Source: Rhodospirillales bacterium
GTDB taxonomy: Bacteria; Pseudomonadota; Alphaproteobacteria; Reyranellales; Reyranellaceae
DNA: 64,000 nt
Assembly: GCA_009377525.1 (NCBI GenBank)
Contig: WHTW01000013.1
Span: 1-64,000, forward strand
Reading direction: 5' to 3'
Position 1 is the stretch's first letter, and the number at the start of each line of letters is the position of its first letter. Of this stretch, positions 35,551 through 44,193 are shown piece after piece. Both the position numbers and the translations under genes were made by a program. Under the pieces are notes generated by a model. The model saw nothing but the letters and a program-made list of their open reading frames with translations, was not told the DNA's origin and ran no database searches.

Positions 35551-37590
35551 GTGGTGAAGGGCCAAGTTCGAGTCGTCTGTGCACACGATTGTCCCGACAT
35601 GTGCTCGCTCATCGCGCATGTCGAAGACGACAAGATCGTGCGCGTGCAAGGCGATCCGGACCATCCGTACACGGCGGGATTCGCCTGCGGAAAGGTCAAC
35701 CGCGACGCCGACCTCGTCAACTCCCCCGAGCGCATCAAGACGCCGCTGAAGCGCACCGGCCCCAAGGGATCGGGCCAGTTCAAGCCGATCACCTGGGACG
35801 AGGCGCTCGACGAGATCACGGTCAAGTGGAAGGCGATCATCGCCGAGAGCGGCCCGCTGGCGCTGCTGGGCTACGCCTACTCCGCCCATCAGGGCCTGAT
35901 GAACCGCGGCCTGGTGAACGGCATGTTCCATGCGCTGGGCGCCTCGCGCCTGCTGGCCGGCACGGTGTGCGACACCTGCTGCGAGGAGGCGTGGAACGTC
36001 ACGGTCGGCCCGATCGGCGGTGCCGATCCCGAGGACGTCGTGCATTCCGACCTGGTGATCTCGTGGGGCGCCGACCTCGCCGCCACCAACGTGCATTTCT
36101 GGGCGCTCGCCGAGGAGCAGAGGAAGAAGCGCGGCGTGCCGATCGTGGTGATCGATCCGCGCCGCACCCGAAGCGCCAAGGCGGCCGACCTCCATCTGCC
36201 GATCCGCATCGGCACCGATGCCGCCCTCGCGCTCGGCATCATGCACATCCTGGTGCGCGACGAGTTCGCGAACCGCGACTACATCGCCCGGCACACGCTG
36301 GGCTTCGACAAGGTCGAGCGCGAGATCCTGCCGAAGTTCCCGCCGCAGCGCGTTGCCGAGATCACCGGCCTCGCCACAGCCGACATCGAGAAGCTCGCGG
36401 CCATGTACGGCAAGGCCAAGGCCGCGCTGATCCGGCTCGGCGAAGGCATGACGCGGCTGACGCATGGCGGCCAGGCGCTGCGCACCGTGGCGCTGCTGCC
36501 GGGCGTGTCGGGCCACTACGCCGTGAAGGGGGGCGGTGCGTTTCTGCTGACCGCGGCGTCGTGCGATCTCAACTACGCCGCCATCCGCAGGCCCTCGGGG
36601 CCGGCCGCGACGCGCAACGTCAATCACCTGCGCCTGGGCGAAGAGCTTTTGAACATGAAGGACCCGCCGATCCGCGCGCTCTACGTGTCGGCCAACAATC
36701 CAGCGGTGACCTGCCCCGAGGTGCATAAGGTGCAAAAGGGCCTGGCGCGCGAGGACCTATTCACCGTGGTGCACGACCCCTTCATGACCGACACCGCGAA
36801 GTATGCCGACATCGTGCTGCCAGCCGCGAGCTACCTCGAGACCGACGATCTCTATCGCGCTTATGGCGCCTACTGGATGCAGTGGGGCCGGCAGGCGGCC
36901 AAGCCGCAGGGCGAGGCACGGTCGAACTTCGACGTCGCCCAGGCGCTCGCCCGGCGCATGGGCCTGAGCGACGCGATCTTCAGCCTCGCCCCGCAGGATG
37001 CTGCCAAGGAGCTGTTCAAGGGCGCGACCGGCCCTGCCGCTGCCGCCGATCCATCCAAGCTGTTCGCCGGCGAGCCCATCCACATCGCGCATCCCTTCAA
37101 CGGCCAAGCGTTCAAGACGCCGTCGGGCAAGCTCGAGTTCTACTCCGAGCAGCTCGCCAAGCAGGGCGTCTCGCCGATGCCTGACTGGAACGAGGATCCG
37201 GTCGAGGTGGCCGAAGCCGCCAAGTGGCCGCTGCGCCTGCTGACGGCGCCGGGCTACTTCCAGGCGCACACGGCGTTCTCCGGCGTGGGCTTCCTGCGCC
37301 AGCGCGAGGGCAAGCCGTTCTGCGTGCTGCACCCCGAGGACGCTGCCAAGCGCGGCCTCAAACAGGGCGACGAGGTTCGCCTGTTCAACGGCCGCGGCGA
37401 GATCGGCCTGGTGCTGCAGGTGGGTGACGACATCCAGCCCGGCGTCGTGCTGGTGCCCGGACAGCGCCCGACCAGCGAGGCGGTGTCGGGCACCATCAAC
37501 ATGCTCTGCTCCGACCGCTACACCGACATGGGCGAAGGTGCCACGTACCAGAGCACCTGGCTCGACGTCGGGCCGTGGCGGCACTCATAG
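35551..37590 (+). CDS. Molybdopterin oxidoreductase (BisC/formate dehydrogenase-like)
   Basis: Mo/W-bis-molybdopterin enzyme of the DMSO reductase superfamily, 679 residues. The N-terminal [4Fe-4S] motif is CAHDCPDMCSLI with a fourth Cys in GFACGK. Seen further: CDTCCEEAWNVTVGPIGGAD, VVIDPRRTRSAKAADLHL, YADIVLPAASYLETDD, and the C-terminal molybdopterin-dinucleotide domain LTAPGYFQAHTAFSG to DEVRLFNGRGEIGL. No twin-arginine signal or partner subunit gene is near, so a soluble cytoplasmic enzyme is likely. GTG 35551 follows GGGGAG by about five bases. The substrate is not predictable. Confidence 0.85.
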   Translation: MVKGQVRVVCAHDCPDMCSLIAHVEDDKIVRVQGDPDHPYTAGFACGKVNRDADLVNSPERIKTPLKRTGPKGSGQFKPITWDEALDEITVKWKAIIAESGPLALLGYAYSAHQGLMNRGLVNGMFHALGASRLLAGTVCDTCCEEAWNVTVGPIGGADPEDVVHSDLVISWGADLAATNVHFWALAEEQRKKRGVPIVVIDPRRTRSAKAADLHLPIRIGTDAALALGIMHILVRDEFANRDYIARHTLGFDKVEREILPKFPPQRVAEITGLATADIEKLAAMYGKAKAALIRLGEGMTRLTHGGQALRTVALLPGVSGHYAVKGGGAFLLTAASCDLNYAAIRRPSGPAATRNVNHLRLGEELLNMKDPPIRALYVSANNPAVTCPEVHKVQKGLAREDLFTVVHDPFMTDTAKYADIVLPAASYLETDDLYRAYGAYWMQWGRQAAKPQGEARSNFDVAQALARRMGLSDAIFSLAPQDAAKELFKGATGPAAAADPSKLFAGEPIHIAHPFNGQAFKTPSGKLEFYSEQLAKQGVSPMPDWNEDPVEVAEAAKWPLRLLTAPGYFQAHTAFSGVGFLRQREGKPFCVLHPEDAAKRGLKQGDEVRLFNGRGEIGLVLQVGDDIQPGVVLVPGQRPTSEAVSGTINMLCSDRYTDMGEGATYQSTWLDVGPWRHS

Positions 37591-38246
37591 TCTTCCGGAC
37601 CTAGATCCGGGCACGGTGGATTTCGACAGGTTGGGCGCGGGCTGGCTGAGAAGCCCTTGGGCGGTGCATGCACTGCCGTCAGCGGTGCTCGAGGGTTCCG
37701 CATTTTTGCCGTCTCACTTTTGAGGTGCACTCCAAGGGTCCGGTCCACGTCGAATTCCCGCAATTCCCGCAATTTCCGCAACCGGTTTCTACATCTTCCT
37801 GTCGCTCGGGCTGCCGGTCGAAGTCGGACAGTTACGCAAGTTTCGCAACCGGAAACGCCACATCGAAGAGCTGGAGTCCCGGCGCGTTCCGTCCGGATGC
37901 ACGCAACCGGACGGAACGCGCCCTTTGGTCTCGGATCAACGATGCATAGAGCGACAACACGGGGACGCAACGCGACAGGCCCACATTATAACTCAGGTGC
38001 ACTCGTGTCAAGAACTGTGGTCAGGATCGCCAATTTCATTTTCGCGACTTTTTGGGCTCCGTAGAGCCCCACGTCTGGCGGGCCGAGCCGGCGATCACAC
38101 CATTCGTTGTGTCGCTGGGCCGAATGCCAGCAACGCTTTCGCAATCCTCCTGCAGTTGCCTTCGCGTGGCTCAGCTCCAACCGGTCAAAACCTCTCTGAC
38201 GACCTGCTAGGCGCATTCACATGCGCCTAGGTCCGCAAGAGAAGTG
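37591..38246. other. Gene-free stretch with strong hairpins
   Basis: No supported coding region in 656 bases. It holds a half copy of the hairpin-repeat terminus (GTCTTCCGGACC, near 37592), three direct copies of a CCCGCAATT-like unit (about 37758-37787), a perfect 16-base inverted repeat at 37881-37896/37907-37922, the hairpin GGGCTC-cgta-GAGCCC at 38054-38069, and a perfect ten-base inverted repeat at 38207-38216/38221-38230. The last hairpin lies at the 3' end of the monooxygenase gene and may end its transcript. Confidence 0.6.
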
Positions 38247-38558
38247 TCACACGAACCGGTGCTGCGTGCGCTCGCGCTTGGCGAGCTTCGGGACCGCCTG
38301 GCCCACGATCAGCGTCTTGAAGTGGTCGGTCTGCTGATGGTCGGCGAAGGCCGCCTCGTCCTTGAAGACCTCGTAGAAGAAGAACTTGTGCGGCTCGGTC
38401 GTCGACTGGTGGATCTGGAACGCCTTCACGCCCGGCTCGCGCTGGGCCTGCGGCAGGAACTGGCGGACGATCGCCTGCACGGCGTCGACCTCGTCGGGCT
38501 TGGCCTCCCAGAAGGCGGTGACGACGAGACCATCCTTGAGCGTATGAAGATCAGCCAT
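38247..38558 (-). CDS. Antibiotic biosynthesis monooxygenase-type protein
   Basis: ABM-domain ferredoxin-like fold protein of 103 residues, resembling small quinol monooxygenases. Seen: GLVVTAFWEAKPDEVDAVQA, EPGVKAFQIHQSTTEPHKFF, and FYEVFKDEAAFADHQQTDHF (the conserved His/Phe strand). Start ATG 38558 is preferred over ATG 38570 because GGAG sits six bases upstream. The role is probably detoxification of small quinones or similar compounds, which is inference. Confidence 0.8.
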   Translation of the reverse strand: MADLHTLKDGLVVTAFWEAKPDEVDAVQAIVRQFLPQAQREPGVKAFQIHQSTTEPHKFFFYEVFKDEAAFADHQQTDHFKTLIVGQAVPKLAKRERTQHRFV

Positions 38559-38644
38559 GAGTTGCTCCATCGATTGACGATGGCGCGACCATAGGTGCCG
38601 CCTTGCCGCCGTTGCTTCGGCAGCGGTCGAAACGAGATCGCCGA

Positions 38645-38964
38645 TCAGCCCAGGCGGATGAGCGGCTCGGGCCAGACCGTGCCGCTCGCTGCCCGGAGCG
38701 CCGCGGTGTCCATGTAGACGGTCTCCTCGACGATCACGACCTCGCCGCGCGCAGTCCAGTCGAGCAGCTGCCAGACGTGATCGGCGCGGCCTGCCTTAAA
38801 AGCTCGGTCAGGCGTCCCAGCTCCTTGCCGGCGACCGGCCGATCGTAAAGCGGTGAACGCAGGATCCCGTCGGGATGCCACAGCGCCAGGAAGGCCTCGG
38901 GGTCGCGCGCCGCCCAGGCTGCAGCGAAGCGGCTGACGAAATCCTGCGTGTCAACATCGGTCAT
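38645..38964 (-). pseudogene. SnoaL-like (NTF2-fold) protein, frameshifted
   Basis: Roughly 105-residue cone-fold protein of the nuclear transport factor 2/SnoaL group. From ATG 38964: TDVDTQDFVSRFAAAWAARD, FLALWHPDGILRSPL and AGKELGRLTELL. At about 38797, in a run of four T on the minus strand, the homology shifts to another frame: FKAGRADHVWQLLDWTARGE, VVIVEETVYMD and the stop at 38645. Restoring one T would give a continuous protein. It is a single-base loss, real or a sequence error. Confidence 0.65.
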
Positions 38965-39041
38965 CGTCGTCTCCTTCTGGATGAGCGAGACCTAGTTGGG
39001 CGATGATGCGTCGTCTGGCGGAGTTCGGACCCTACATACCC

Positions 39042-40010
39042 ATGACGAACCGACTGATCCTCGATACCGACGGCGGCGTCGACGATGCCCAGGCGCTGCT
39101 CCTGCTGATCGCTGCCGGTCGCACGCCGGACGCCATCACGACGGTGTACGGCAATGTCAGCCTCGAGGCGGCGACGGAGAATGTCCTGGCGATCCTCGCC
39201 GCCGCCGGCGCACACGTCGACGTGCATGCAGGTGCGGCCCAGCCGCTGGTGGAGACCCGGATCGATGCCCGCCACGTCCATGGCGAGGACGGCCTGGGCG
39301 GCGCGCCGCGTCCGGCCGAAACCCGCGACCTCGCCGGTTCGGACGCCGTGCAATTCCTCGCCGCCACGCTGTCGGCGGCGGCTGCAGCAGCCGATCCCGT
39401 CGACCTCCTGATGGTCGGCCCGCTCACCAACCTCGCGCTGGCGCTGCGGCGCGCGCCGGGCATCGCGGATGGCATCGGGCAGCTCACCATCATGGGCGGC
39501 ACGCTGTACGGCCGTGGCAATGTCACCCCTGCCGCCGAGTTCAATATCTTCAGCGATCCTGAAGCGGCGGCCATCGTGCTCGGTGCCGGTCTCGACACCA
39601 CGGTCGTTCCTTGGGAGCCGTGCCTCGGCCACTTCGTCGCCGGCAGCGACCTCGATCGCATGTTCGAGGCGGTGCCCGACAGCGACTACAAGGCCTTCGT
39701 CCGAGCCCTGGTCGAGCACGACCGCAGCCGGCACGTGCGCGAAGGCAAGGGCGACCGCCTCTTCCTGATCGATCCCCTGGCGGCGGCGGTCGTGGTGGAA
39801 CCCGCCATTGTCACCAAGGCGCTGCGGGCGTCGGTCGGCGTATCGCTGGCGCCCGGCCTCACCCGCGGCATGACCGTCGTCGACCCGTCGGGCCGGCTCG
39901 GCACCCCGACCGTCACCCTGGTGGAGGAGGCGCGGCTGGACCGCCTTGCGGCGCTGGTCGCGGCGTCCCTCGCCTGGTCGCCCCCCGTCACGAAACAGGC
40001 GAGGGGATAA
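39042..40010 (+). CDS. Nucleoside hydrolase
   Basis: Inosine/uridine-preferring nucleoside N-ribohydrolase of 322 residues that releases the base from ribonucleosides for salvage. The calcium site is LILDTDGGVDDAQALLLL, close to the family's DTDPGxDD. Also seen are VYGNVSLEAATENVLAIL, MVGPLTNLALALRRAP, IMGGTLYGRGNVTPAAEFN and DPEAAAIVLGAG. ATG 39042 gives the usual N-terminus; an ATG at 39003 would add 13 residues. The following gene starts 92 bases on. Confidence 0.88.
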   Translation: MTNRLILDTDGGVDDAQALLLLIAAGRTPDAITTVYGNVSLEAATENVLAILAAAGAHVDVHAGAAQPLVETRIDARHVHGEDGLGGAPRPAETRDLAGSDAVQFLAATLSAAAAAADPVDLLMVGPLTNLALALRRAPGIADGIGQLTIMGGTLYGRGNVTPAAEFNIFSDPEAAAIVLGAGLDTTVVPWEPCLGHFVAGSDLDRMFEAVPDSDYKAFVRALVEHDRSRHVREGKGDRLFLIDPLAAAVVVEPAIVTKALRASVGVSLAPGLTRGMTVVDPSGRLGTPTVTLVEEARLDRLAALVAASLAWSPPVTKQARG

Positions 40011-40102
40011 TTTTTCCTATGGCTGCCGTGCAGGCGATTTTCTTTTCCCTTGGCACGAAATGAGCTTAGCTGTTGGCGAGCAGGAGCTTTCGGCGAGAGG
40101 GA

Positions 40103-40882
40103 ATGGCTGGCAAGGCGAAACCGGTGGTCGGCGTGATCGGCAACGCGCAGGTCGTTAACGACCGGCACAACGTGCAGGTCGTGGGGCAGCGCAATATGCA
40201 GGCGATCGCCGGGGTTGCCGGCGCCCTGCCCCTGATGTTCGCCGGCACACCGGACATCACCGATATCGACGCCCTGCTGGGCGCGGTCGACGGCATCCTG
40301 CTGACGGGTGCGCGCGCCAACGTCCATCCGACCTGCTTCGGCGTCGAGCCCGATCCCCGGCACGAGCCCTACGACCAGCATCGCGACGCCATGGCGCTGT
40401 CGCTGATCAAGGCTTGCGTCGAGCGCGGCATGCCGCTGTTCGGAATCTGCCGCGGCCTGCAGGAGATGAACGTGGCTTTCGGCGGCACGCTGCATCCGGA
40501 GATCCGCGACATCCCCGGACGTATGAACCACCGCATGCCGCGGCTGGAGAACGGCGAGATCCATCCTGATCCGGAAGTGGTGTTCGCCGATCGCCACGAG
40601 GTGCGGCTGGCCAAGGACGGCGCCTTCGCCAGGCTGCTTGGCCGCGATTCGATCCGCGTGAACTCGCTGCACGGCCAGGGCATCCTCGAGCCGGGCGAGC
40701 GCGTCGTGGTCGAGGGCATCGCGGAAGACGGCACGATCGAGGCGATCCGCATCGCCGACGCGCCCTCCTTCGCGCTCGGCGTCCAGTGGCACGCCGAGTA
40801 TGACCCGCAGAGCAATCCCATCAACCGCGCCCTCTTCCAGGCGTTCGGCAAGGCGCTCGTGGAGAGCAAGAAGGTGGCTTAG
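40103..40882 (+). CDS. Class I glutamine amidotransferase-like (gamma-glutamyl-GABA hydrolase type)
   Basis: Peptidase C26 protein of 259 residues, related to PuuD, which hydrolyses gamma-glutamylated amines. Nucleophile region PLFGICRGLQEMNVAFGGTL with Cys, and the His/Glu pair in FALGVQWHAEYDP, are intact. Also seen are IDALLGAVDGILLTGARANV and INRALFQAFG. It begins 92 bases after the nucleoside hydrolase and may be co-transcribed. The substrate is inferred from the family only. Confidence 0.87.
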   Translation: MAGKAKPVVGVIGNAQVVNDRHNVQVVGQRNMQAIAGVAGALPLMFAGTPDITDIDALLGAVDGILLTGARANVHPTCFGVEPDPRHEPYDQHRDAMALSLIKACVERGMPLFGICRGLQEMNVAFGGTLHPEIRDIPGRMNHRMPRLENGEIHPDPEVVFADRHEVRLAKDGAFARLLGRDSIRVNSLHGQGILEPGERVVVEGIAEDGTIEAIRIADAPSFALGVQWHAEYDPQSNPINRALFQAFGKALVESKKVA

Positions 40883-40885
40883 CTG

Positions 40886-41039
40886 GGGGCGCGCCACTCC
40901 AGTGGCGCGTCTTCTCATGCTCTTCCGGACCGCGAGCCTCCTACGCCGAATCGACCTTCGGTCGATTCGGCTCCCTACGCTCATGAATCATGAGCGCGCA
41001 AGATGCGCGCGGTCCGGAAGAGCATGAATGGCGCGCCGC
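40886..41039. repeat. Hairpin repeat of the CTTCCGGAC family, copy 3 (nested)
   Basis: Nineteen-base perfect arms CATGCTCTTCCGGACCGCG (40916-40934) and complement (41008-41026), with an internal hairpin CCGAATCGACC...GGTCGATTCGG. Outside them lie GGCGCGCCA-type arms (40889-40910 and about 41031-41039). It fills the gap between two convergent genes and could act as a transcription barrier. Confidence 0.85.
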
Positions 41040-41042
41040 TGC

Positions 41043-42443
41043 TCAAGAAACCCGCCGACGCAGCCGCACCAGGCGCACGCCGGCGACGACGGCGGCGAGT
41101 GCCGCCAGCACAAAACTCATCGGCACCCAGAACGCCGCTTCGGCGACATCGGCGCGGGTCAATCCAGCGGACAGGCCGGCGGCATTGGCGGCGAGGCCGG
41201 CGAGCGCCGCGCCCAGCGCGAAGCCGGTCTGCTGCACGGTGGCGACCGACGATGCCGCGAGATTCTCCTCGCCCGCCCGCGCGCCGCTCATGACCCTCTG
41301 GGCAAGAAAGGCCCAGCACGCACCGATGCCGGCGCCCACCAGTGCGATCGCCGGAAAGACGACCGGCGCCGGCTTGATCGACATCAGCAGGGCGACGCCG
41401 AGCAGACCCAGTGCCATCATGAGCGGACCCGCGACCAGCCAGCGGTCGCTGCGTTGCTCCGGCGTGCCGGCGACGATGAGCGACATGCCCGTCCAGCCGA
41501 ACGAGGCGCCCGCCACCATGTAGCCCGCCTCCAGCGGATCGAGGCCGTGCAGGGACTGCAGGAAGATCGCCACGAAGATCTGCAATGGGCTGTAGGCAAT
41601 CGCGACGAGCAGGCAAAGCCACAGGCCCACGCCCGTCAGGCTGCCGAACGCGAAGGCGTCGGTCGGCAGCAGCGGCTGCGGCGAACGACGATCGACCGCC
41701 AAGGTCAGCACCAGGGCGGCGATGGCGCCGGCCAACAGCAGGACCTTGGCCGGCGCGCCGGGCGCGATCGCCATCAGCGACATGGCGGCGATCGCCAAGC
41801 AGATCAGCAGCACGCGCAGGCCCGGCACGCGCGAGCTGGCGCCGCTCGTGGCGCTGAGCGGCAGGGCGCGGAGCGCTACCACGACCAGGATGACGGCCAT
41901 CGCCGTCACGGCGAAGAAGGCGCCGCGCCAGTCGCCGTAGCGGGCGAACAGGCCGCCGACCAGCGGGCCGACCAGGATCGACATGCTCCAGGCGCCCGAC
42001 AGCAGGGCGAAGCCCCTCGCCCACAGGTTCTCCGGAAAGGTGCTGCGCACCAGGACATAGGCCATGGCGGTCAGCAGGCCGCCGCCGAAGCCCTGCACGA
42101 AGCGGCCGGCGACGACCTGGCCCATCGTCGGCGCCAGGGCGCAGGTGAGCGCACCCAGGCCGAAGATCGCCGCACCGGTGCAGAACACCGTGCGCGCGCC
42201 CAGGATCGAGGTCAGGTAGCCGGTGCAGGTCGCCGCCACGATCGACGAGGCGAGGAAGGCGCTAGACGTCCAGCTCATCAGCGTGGCGCCGCCGAGGTTA
42301 TCGACGACGCTCGGCAGCACCGTGGCCAGCATCAGCACGTTCATGGAATGCAGCAGCACGCCGCCCACCAGCACTGCAACCGCGGGCAGCCAGGCCGGAC
42401 GCAACAAGGCGCTCCAGCCGGTCTCGACCGTTTCCTCCGACAT
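41043..42443 (-). CDS. MFS transporter (drug:H+ antiporter type)
   Basis: Inner-membrane secondary transporter of 466 residues with twelve to fourteen hydrophobic segments. Seen: LPAVAVLVGGVLLHSMNVLM, the antiporter motif region LGARTVFCTGAAIFGLGALT, GRFVQGFGGGLLTAMAYVLV (motif C-like) and GPLVGGLFARYGDWRGAFF (motif D/C of DHA families). The size and first half resemble DHA2/EmrB-like exporters. A palindrome lies 50 bases upstream of its start, between it and the divergent ada-like gene. The cargo is unknown. Confidence 0.85.
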   Translation of the reverse strand: MSEETVETGWSALLRPAWLPAVAVLVGGVLLHSMNVLMLATVLPSVVDNLGGATLMSWTSSAFLASSIVAATCTGYLTSILGARTVFCTGAAIFGLGALTCALAPTMGQVVAGRFVQGFGGGLLTAMAYVLVRSTFPENLWARGFALLSGAWSMSILVGPLVGGLFARYGDWRGAFFAVTAMAVILVVVALRALPLSATSGASSRVPGLRVLLICLAIAAMSLMAIAPGAPAKVLLLAGAIAALVLTLAVDRRSPQPLLPTDAFAFGSLTGVGLWLCLLVAIAYSPLQIFVAIFLQSLHGLDPLEAGYMVAGASFGWTGMSLIVAGTPEQRSDRWLVAGPLMMALGLLGVALLMSIKPAPVVFPAIALVGAGIGACWAFLAQRVMSGARAGEENLAASSVATVQQTGFALGAALAGLAANAAGLSAGLTRADVAEAAFWVPMSFVLAALAAVVAGVRLVRLRRRVS

Positions 42444-42493
42444 TTCGAGGTCGAATGATCATGTTCACGGCACAGGGTCAAACGACCAAGGCT

Positions 42494-42519
42494 CATACCT
42501 CACCTGGGCGTGAGGTATG
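42494..42519. promoter_or_regulatory. Inverted repeat between the MFS and Ada-like genes
   Basis: CATACCTCA (42494-42502) and TGAGGTATG (42511-42519) form a perfect nine-base inverted repeat with an eight-base spacer in a divergent promoter region. It looks like an operator for a dimeric regulator; which one is unknown. Confidence 0.45.
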
Positions 42520-42582
42520 GGGTGGGATATAGAGGTCCGAAAATCGCGAGCGATGGCCGCGCGCGCGTACTAGATTCCCTTC

Positions 42583-43632
42583 ATGGAACTGCACGATCGC
42601 CGCACCTACTACCGCGCCTTCGAGACCCACGACGCCCGCTTCGACGGCCGCGTGTTCGTGGGCGTCACCTCGACCGGCATCTACTGCCGGCCGATCTGCC
42701 CGGCGCGCACACCGAAGTTCGAGAACTGCCGCTTCTTCGTGTCGGCCGCGGCCGCCCAGGAAGCGGGCTTCCGTCCCTGCCTGCGCTGCCGGCCCGAGAT
42801 TGCGCCCGATCTCGCCTTCTGGCGCGGCACGGCCAACACGGTGAGCCGCGCGCTGGCGCTGATCGCCGACGGCGCGCTCGATGGCGAGGACAGCGACGTC
42901 GAGACGCTGGCCGAACGATTGGGCGTCGGCGGACGGCAGCTCCGCCGCCTGTTCCAGCGCCATCTCGGCGCCTCGCCGATTGCCGTCGCCCAGACGCGCC
43001 GCGTGCTGTTCGCCAAGCAGCTCCTGCACGACACGCATCTGCCGATGGCGGAAGTGGCGCTGGCCTCAGGCTTCGGCAGCGTGCGCCGCTTCAACGAAAC
43101 CTTCAGGGACCTGTTCGGCCGCCCGCCCAGCGCGCTGCGCCGCAAAGGCGGCGTCGACAATTCGGCGCGCGAGGGCGTGACGCTCAGGCTCGCCTACCGC
43201 CCGCCTTACGACTGGCCGGGCATGCTGGCAGCACTGTCGTCTCGCGCGGCACCTGGCGTCGAATGGGTCGGCGACAACACCTGGCATCGCCGCATCGATC
43301 TCGACGGCAAGCAAGGCAGCGTCGCTGTCGCGCACCTGCCGGCGCGCAATTCCGTGATGGTCACCATCCACTTCCCCTGCGTGAAGGCCCTGCCGTCTAT
43401 CGTGGCGCGCGTGCGACGCGTGTTCGATCTCGGCGCCGACATCGCCACCATCGACAGCCACCTGGCGCGCGATCCCAAGCTTGCACCGCTGATCAGGAAG
43501 CGTCCTGGCCTGCGCGCGCCGGGCGACTGGGAGCGCGAGACCATGACCGTCATGCAGGACAACGCCCCGCCTGCCTGGAGGCCGTGGCATGCCTACGCCC
43601 ATCAACACCTCAGGATGGCGAACCATGGTTGA
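42583..43632 (+). CDS. Ada-type regulator with AlkA N-terminal domain, glycosylase domain deleted
   Basis: 349 residues. The N-terminal Ada zinc domain has C35, C39, C66 and C69 (GIYCRPICPART, FRPCLRCRPE), the site of methyl-phosphotriester repair. An AraC-type helix-turn-helix follows (LAERLGVGGRQLRRLFQRHL, EVALASGFGSVRRFNETFRD). Then comes the AlkA N-terminal beta domain (LRLAYRPPYDWPGML to PLIRKRPGLRAPGDW). The helix-hairpin-helix glycosylase domain expected next is absent. Sequence passes through about 15 residues straight to the AlkA C-terminal end AWRPWHAYAHQHL. Full relatives are near 480-500 residues. It likely still regulates and demethylates phosphate, but cannot excise alkylated bases. 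It overlaps ogt by eight bases. Confidence 0.85.
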   Translation: MELHDRRTYYRAFETHDARFDGRVFVGVTSTGIYCRPICPARTPKFENCRFFVSAAAAQEAGFRPCLRCRPEIAPDLAFWRGTANTVSRALALIADGALDGEDSDVETLAERLGVGGRQLRRLFQRHLGASPIAVAQTRRVLFAKQLLHDTHLPMAEVALASGFGSVRRFNETFRDLFGRPPSALRRKGGVDNSAREGVTLRLAYRPPYDWPGMLAALSSRAAPGVEWVGDNTWHRRIDLDGKQGSVAVAHLPARNSVMVTIHFPCVKALPSIVARVRRVFDLGADIATIDSHLARDPKLAPLIRKRPGLRAPGDWERETMTVMQDNAPPAWRPWHAYAHQHLRMANHG

Positions 43633-44152
43633 GCCTCTCACCCTGCTGGTCGATCGGCTGCAGACCCCGATCGGCGAACTGCTGATCGTCGCCGACCACG
43701 CCGGCAAGCTGCGCACCATCGACTGGACCGACCACGAGGCGCGCATGCGCCAACTGCTCGACCGCTACTACGGCAAAGGCCACTACACGCTGCGGCCGGC
43801 GCGCGATCCGGGCGGCCTGACAAGCGCCATGCGCGCCTACTTCAAGGGTGACATCGCTGCGATCGACCGGTTGCCGGTCGACGAGAGCGCCGGCACGCCA
43901 TTCCAGAAGAGCGTCTGGCGCGCGCTGCGCAGGATCCCCAAGGGCAAGACCATCAGCTATGCCGAGCTGGCGCGGCGCATCGGCAAGCCCAAGGCGGTGC
44001 GCGCCGCGGGCCTGGCCAACGGCCAGAACCCGATCAGCATCGTCGTCCCGTGCCATCGCGTGATCGGCTCGAACGGCACGCTGACGGGCTACGGCGGCGG
44101 CCTGCCGCGCAAGAAGTGGCTGCTCGAGCACGAAGGCGCACTGAGCGGTTGA
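43625..44152 (+). CDS. ogt: Methylated-DNA-protein-cysteine methyltransferase
   Basis: Suicide repair protein of 175 residues that takes the alkyl group off O6-alkylguanine. Active-site block ISIVVPCHRVIGSNGTLTGY with the acceptor Cys, and the helix-turn-helix segment TPFQKSVWRALRRIPKGKTI with YAELARRIGKPKAVRA, are intact. ATG 43625 lies inside the end of the Ada-like gene, so the two are translated from one message, a normal adaptive-response pairing. Confidence 0.93.
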   Translation: MVEPLTLLVDRLQTPIGELLIVADHAGKLRTIDWTDHEARMRQLLDRYYGKGHYTLRPARDPGGLTSAMRAYFKGDIAAIDRLPVDESAGTPFQKSVWRALRRIPKGKTISYAELARRIGKPKAVRAAGLANGQNPISIVVPCHRVIGSNGTLTGYGGGLPRKKWLLEHEGALSG

Positions 44153-44193
44153 TCGCCCTTGCCGAGGCGACTGCCCGATCCGCATAAGAGCGG

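Noticed and set aside
37518-37970. 150-codon minus-strand ORF at the end of the molybdopterin gene
   Set aside because: It runs through the strong 16-base hairpin, has no ribosome site and no family resemblance.
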